DNA of 10,477 nt from Hemicentrotus pulcherrimus (lineage: Eukaryota > Echinodermata > Echinoidea > Camarodonta > Strongylocentrotidae). Below are positions 7,932-10,477 of this stretch, one piece after another. The position numbers and the translations under genes were made by a program. Position 1 is the first letter of the stretch. Every line of letters begins with the position of its first letter. Below the pieces are notes generated by a model. That model worked only from the letters and a program-made list of their open reading frames with translations. It ran no database searches and had not been told where the DNA came from. The DNA lies in assembly GCA_003118195.1 (NCBI GenBank), contig BEXV01000453.1:72783-83259 (forward strand), in the 5' to 3' direction.

Positions 7932-8186
7932 TAGTCAATCCCAGACCAATTAGCACCTTGGGGGCAATTACATGTACTACTCTGTACAAAGTTTAAGCAA
8001 GCTGATAGTATACATATATTCTAAGCATTGGATACATACAGAGCCTAATGTGTACACGCATAATAAATGTTGAGCGCTAATTGCAAGAAGTATGCGTCAC
8101 CTGGAAGTGTGGTACAAGTATTATCTTTCAGTCATCACTTACAACTATCTTTGTGTTTACATGTAACTTAAATGTATCTGTACTTT

Positions 8187-8200
8187 AAAGTGATCACTTT
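8187..8200. repeat. 14-bp perfect palindrome AAAGTGATCACTTT
   Basis: It is fully self-complementary and contains two outward AAGTG half-sites around TGATCA. Confidence 0.8.
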
Positions 8201-8254
8201 CATTAAAAACTTTTCTTTTTTTTAATAGGAAATTAATTTTTCTACTTTTCATAA

Positions 8255-8286
<32 letters not shown>
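8255..8286. repeat. (TATC)8 microsatellite
   Basis: Eight perfect TATC units, continued by an imperfect pyrimidine tract to about 8329. Confidence 0.95.
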
Positions 8287-8291
<5 letters not shown>

Positions 8292-8331
8292 ATCTCTTTC
8301 CCTCTCCCTCTGTCCCTTTTCCACTTTTGCT

Positions 8332-8345
8332 ATGTACATGTACAT
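8332..8345. repeat. ATGTACATGTACAT palindrome
   Basis: A 14-bp perfect palindrome lying between two microsatellites, and a longer form of the one at 6232-6243. Confidence 0.85.
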
Positions 8346-8362
8346 GTATTTCTCACACACAT

Positions 8363-8363
<1 letters not shown>

Positions 8364-8393
<30 letters not shown>
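8364..8393. repeat. (CT)15 microsatellite
   Basis: Fifteen perfect CT units. Plus frames at 8327-8530 and 8361-8603 are translations of this tract and its flank and are not genes. Confidence 0.95.
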
Positions 8394-8398
<5 letters not shown>

Positions 8399-8399
8399 A

Positions 8400-8788
8400 C
8401 ACTCAATTTTTCTCCATGTCTCCTTGTCTCTCCTAAGAACTTCAAGGGGTCACTGTTGTTTTCATTTGAAGATTCTAAATTTGCAAGACTTATTTATAAA
8501 ATGCCATGTCCTTCACCTCCTCTGTTTTGAGATGTCATACTTTAAGCCTTTCCCTTTGATGACTGTTGACAGTTATGATTTCACAAATATTCCAAGTTCT
8601 TAATGATTCAAAATTGAACTCCCACTGGCAACCCAAGTCTTTCATCATGGACCAGCTTACCACATCTATAACCTTCACAAAGTACCCACACCTGAATAAG
8701 CTGTTATGTGCATAACAACTTCTTTCTATAATCCTTTTGAATTTGAGTTTTAAAAAACAGAGTACTTGTTGTTTTTTTAGGAGAAAAG
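8400..8788. other. Non-coding stretch, nothing assigned
   Basis: No gene, RNA or repeat boundary is seen. Confidence 0.5.
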
Positions 8789-8810
8789 GGTTTATACATT
8801 TATATAAACC
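8789..8810. other. Small AT-rich hairpin followed by T7
   Basis: GGTTTATA (8789-8796), a 6-nt loop and TATAAACC (8803-8810) form a stem, extended by A-T pairs with one bulge. In a eukaryote this does not imply a terminator. The direct repeat TTTTTTTAG flanks it (8772-8780 and 8811-8819). Confidence 0.5.
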
Positions 8811-8845
8811 TTTTTTTAGTGTTTGGCTAGATTAAAAAAAAACTA

Positions 8846-8871
8846 AATCAAAATCAAATTCAAATTCAAAT
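8846..8871. repeat. Imperfect (TCAAAT)n short tract
   Basis: About four degenerate hexamer units of TCAAAW form. Confidence 0.6.
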
Positions 8872-9053
8872 AGAATCACAGCTTAGTACGTAAAGTATAC
8901 ATCTAAACCATGTAGTTTTCAATGAGACTGTCTATAAACTTACAGGGAAATGTACATATGAAATTCATATCTATAAATCATATTTTGTTTTAAACATTCA
9001 ATATGATAAACTACTATAGGCCCAATAATACATTTACAGAACAGAATTTCAAA

Positions 9054-9120
9054 GGTATGGTTTGGGTATGGACCATATGGACCTAATAAAAAGTAGGTCC
9101 ATTATACCAAGTCCATGGCC
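9054..9120. ncRNA. 67-nt foldback, pre-miRNA-sized candidate
   Basis: ATGGACCTA (9077-9085) and TAGGTCCAT (9094-9102) form a perfect 9-bp stem around an 8-nt loop. Outside it, TTGG(G)TAT (9062-9069) pairs with ATACCAA (9104-9110), leaving one bulged G and an asymmetric bulge of GGACCAT on the 5' side. ATGG (9057-9060) then pairs with CCAT (9113-9116), and GG with CC at the base. That gives about 22 pairs in all. TATGGACC is also directly repeated (9067-9074 and 9076-9083), so a decayed repeat is an alternative. No known miRNA seed is recognised. Confidence 0.25.
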
Positions 9121-9440
9121 TCACCCTCTGGTTACCAAAACTTGTTTTAGATGTACTACATAATTGTGTCACTTCATTTCAAATCCAATCAAAGATGCCC
9201 TGAGAGTCTTCATCTTTTCAAAATCAACATTGAAGTCAATAATCCAAATCCATTAGGCGGCAAATTGAACAAACTCAAAACTTCCCGTAATCTTTAACTA
9301 GATATATTGCTACTTTCTTTTCATCTTGTCTAATAACCCCTCACTACAAGGACAGGCAAAGTGCAGGCTAATTCAGGAATATTCTGATCAATACTACAGA
9401 GAAAGAAGCCATCCGACCGTGCTCATCACCTCTGCACAAA
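9121..9440. other. Non-coding stretch, nothing assigned
   Basis: No gene, RNA or repeat array is seen. Confidence 0.5.
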
Positions 9441-9558
9441 GAATGGCGACAAAACTAACAAAAAAACGGACAAAAGCTGCCACATTTCCATAATTGCATC
9501 TCTTGGCTGATTTGATACTCTTCACGCGCCGTTTCACATCCGAAAGATTGCGTCCGTC

Positions 9559-9579
9559 ATTGGGAAAGTCGATTGGGAA
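9559..9579 (+). promoter_or_regulatory. Two ATTGGGAA copies 13 bp apart
   Basis: ATTGGGAA occurs at 9559-9566 and 9572-9579. TGGGAA is the core of Su(H)/CSL sites and ATTGG is an inverted CCAAT box, so either factor class could read them. The full CSL consensus GTGGGAA is not met, which weakens that reading. Confidence 0.2.
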
Positions 9580-9639
9580 CGGTGGAGGAAATCGTTGGTT
9601 GTTGGCAGAGATGCAAGGTCATTGCCTTATGGTCTAATA

Positions 9640-9690
9640 AGCATGTAATTAGGTGAATTAATAATCAAACAAACAATTCAAACAATTATG
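9640..9690. promoter_or_regulatory. Homeodomain/forkhead-like site cluster
   Basis: TAATTA, AATTAATAATC and CAATTATG motifs surround a CAAACAAACAA forkhead-like stretch within 50 bp. Such clusters are typical of enhancers but also arise in plain AT-rich DNA. Confidence 0.2.
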
Positions 9691-9721
9691 AAAAGGTCCT
9701 AACCATAGTTAGGAGGCACCC

Positions 9722-10379
9722 TTGGATTTGCAACCGTTTCAAGGACTTAGGTGTACATTTGTAGGTGATGAGGAAGGGCGAGGGGAGATTTTCAACACTC
9801 CATTGTCATTTTACGTCAGCCGAGCTTTGAACAACCCGCAGCCCATCCACACATGCTGTGAGAGCAGACAGTGTGTGACTCCAGGGCACTTTATGAATCA
9901 TGTCACCATGATGCATTGGAAGTTTCTTCTATGAAAAGTTTGCATGACACATTATGGCAGATGGATATTCCCTCGTGAACCTCCCTCCCCTCTGAATTTC
10001 AGCTCTGCTTTTAATTGCATCTATAAATAATGGATATGACACAGAAATACCAGGAGGAATTCTCCCCCATCTCCCTACAAGTACCCCTAAAGGTCCAAAC
10101 TGCCAAGGTGGGAAATGTTTTTTTTTTAAATAACAAATGATTCTCCGACTCATAACAGTAGCTCACATCAATTCAGTTTCATCCATCATCTTCTTTAAAA
10201 TTTACATGATTACAATCCACTTTGGAAAAATCCACATCAAATTCATAAATAAGGGTTTATTCCTTTGCCTGCTACATGTATATCCACAAAAGTCAATTCT
10301 TCCCAAAATAAATGAAACAATGATCAAGTGAATTTCGGCGTTCTTCTGATTACAAATAAAGCCATTTGTTCTTAATCTT
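9722..10379. other. Non-coding stretch with a T10 run
   Basis: Short frames on both strands (9722-9934 plus, 9929-10153 minus, 10137-10331 plus) have no recognisable domain. A T10 run sits at 10118-10127. Confidence 0.45.
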
Positions 10380-10477
10380 AAAGGTAAAGACCAGTATTGG
10401 AAACGCCCCAATTTCAAAAAATGAAATGGAAGCTCTCATTACCAATCATGTGAAAGAATATGTTTTGACTAATACAT
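10380..10477. repeat. Possible edge of a dispersed repeat
   Basis: From TTAAAGGTAAAGACC onward, the texture (AAAGGT-type start, then AAAATGAAATGG) resembles the ends of short non-autonomous repeats common in marine deuterostome genomes, some of which insert at TTAA. The element would run past the window, so no second terminus is available. This rests on resemblance only. Confidence 0.2.

Larger units (their letters stand above)
7619..7996. other. GC-richer segment with inverted repeats; coding status doubtful
   Basis: A 125-codon plus frame spans this segment and a second one (7692-7934) overlaps it in another frame. Neither product has a recognisable domain, signal peptide or membrane segment. 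Within it, 7818-7826/7842-7850 and 7908-7914/7921-7927 are perfect inverted repeats. The structure and mixed composition suggest a conserved non-coding element more than an exon, but an unknown exon cannot be ruled out. Confidence 0.3.

Noticed and set aside
7619..7996. 125-codon plus-strand frame as a gene
   Set aside because: No domain is recognised and a second frame overlaps it. The DNA shows inverted repeats more than codon structure. It is kept only as a doubtful region.
8327..8603. Ser/Leu-rich plus-strand frames
   Set aside because: They are translations of the CT microsatellite and flank.
8789..8817. Hairpin plus T-run as a rho-independent terminator
   Set aside because: The sequence is eukaryotic in character, the stem is AT-rich and no upstream gene exists.
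1..10477. tRNA genes, tRNA-derived SINEs, CRISPR arrays or reverse-transcriptase/transposase coding
   Set aside because: I looked for A/B-box pairs, regularly spaced repeats and catalytic motifs on both strands and found none.

Overview
This window shows no protein-coding gene, rRNA or tRNA that I can support. Base composition is AT-rich. Open frames are short and coincide with simple repeats or unstructured AT-rich DNA. There are no bacterial-style gene clusters or ribosome-binding sites. Microsatellites, homopolymers, dispersed-repeat-like pieces and two single N characters (3172, 6297) mark it as eukaryotic draft-assembly sequence, intergenic or intronic. Recurrent palindromes of the TACATGTA type (6232-6243, 8332-8345), many TAATTA-type sites, and a duplicated stretch that looks like two unmerged alleles suggest a highly polymorphic marine invertebrate. 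An echinoderm such as a sea urchin is my best guess, but this is inference from texture, not from a gene.

Layout. 1-22 is a poly-G run. 23-1800 is AT-rich and featureless except for a tandem 13-mer (270-295) and a small GC-richer patch with a CCCT repeat (about 560-835). 1809-1985 is a C10/(TC)11/polypyrimidine tract. 2411-2640 is G-rich with degenerate internal repeats around a TATA-like sequence. 2892-3322 holds the most informative structure: a near-identical direct duplication of about 150 bp, separated by a short foldback element and an N. 3901-4301 contains two collinear, diverged copies of a motif block ending in CAGGATTAA, with an octamer site (ATGCAAAT) and E-box between them.

5562-5647 holds two adjacent hairpins, followed by a perfect DR1 nuclear-receptor motif (5744-5756). 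6281-6309 is a CCCA/N/poly-A tract. 7165-7355 carries pyrimidine and purine runs that can pair, plus a CACGTG site. 7619-7996 is GC-richer and carries inverted repeats, including an inverted pair of TCAAGTG sites. 8255-8393 is a microsatellite cluster. 9054-9120 is a 67-nt foldback of pre-miRNA size. 9559-9690 combines two ATTGGGAA copies with an AT-rich homeodomain/forkhead-like cluster. 10380 to the end may be the edge of a dispersed repeat.

No genes act together here. The plausible functions are cis-regulatory (3900-4300, 5744-5756, 7800-7930, 9550-9690) or small structured RNA (5562-5647, 9054-9120). All need conservation or expression data to be more than candidates. I see no convincing novel enzyme system, CRISPR array or complete mobile element with a transposase.
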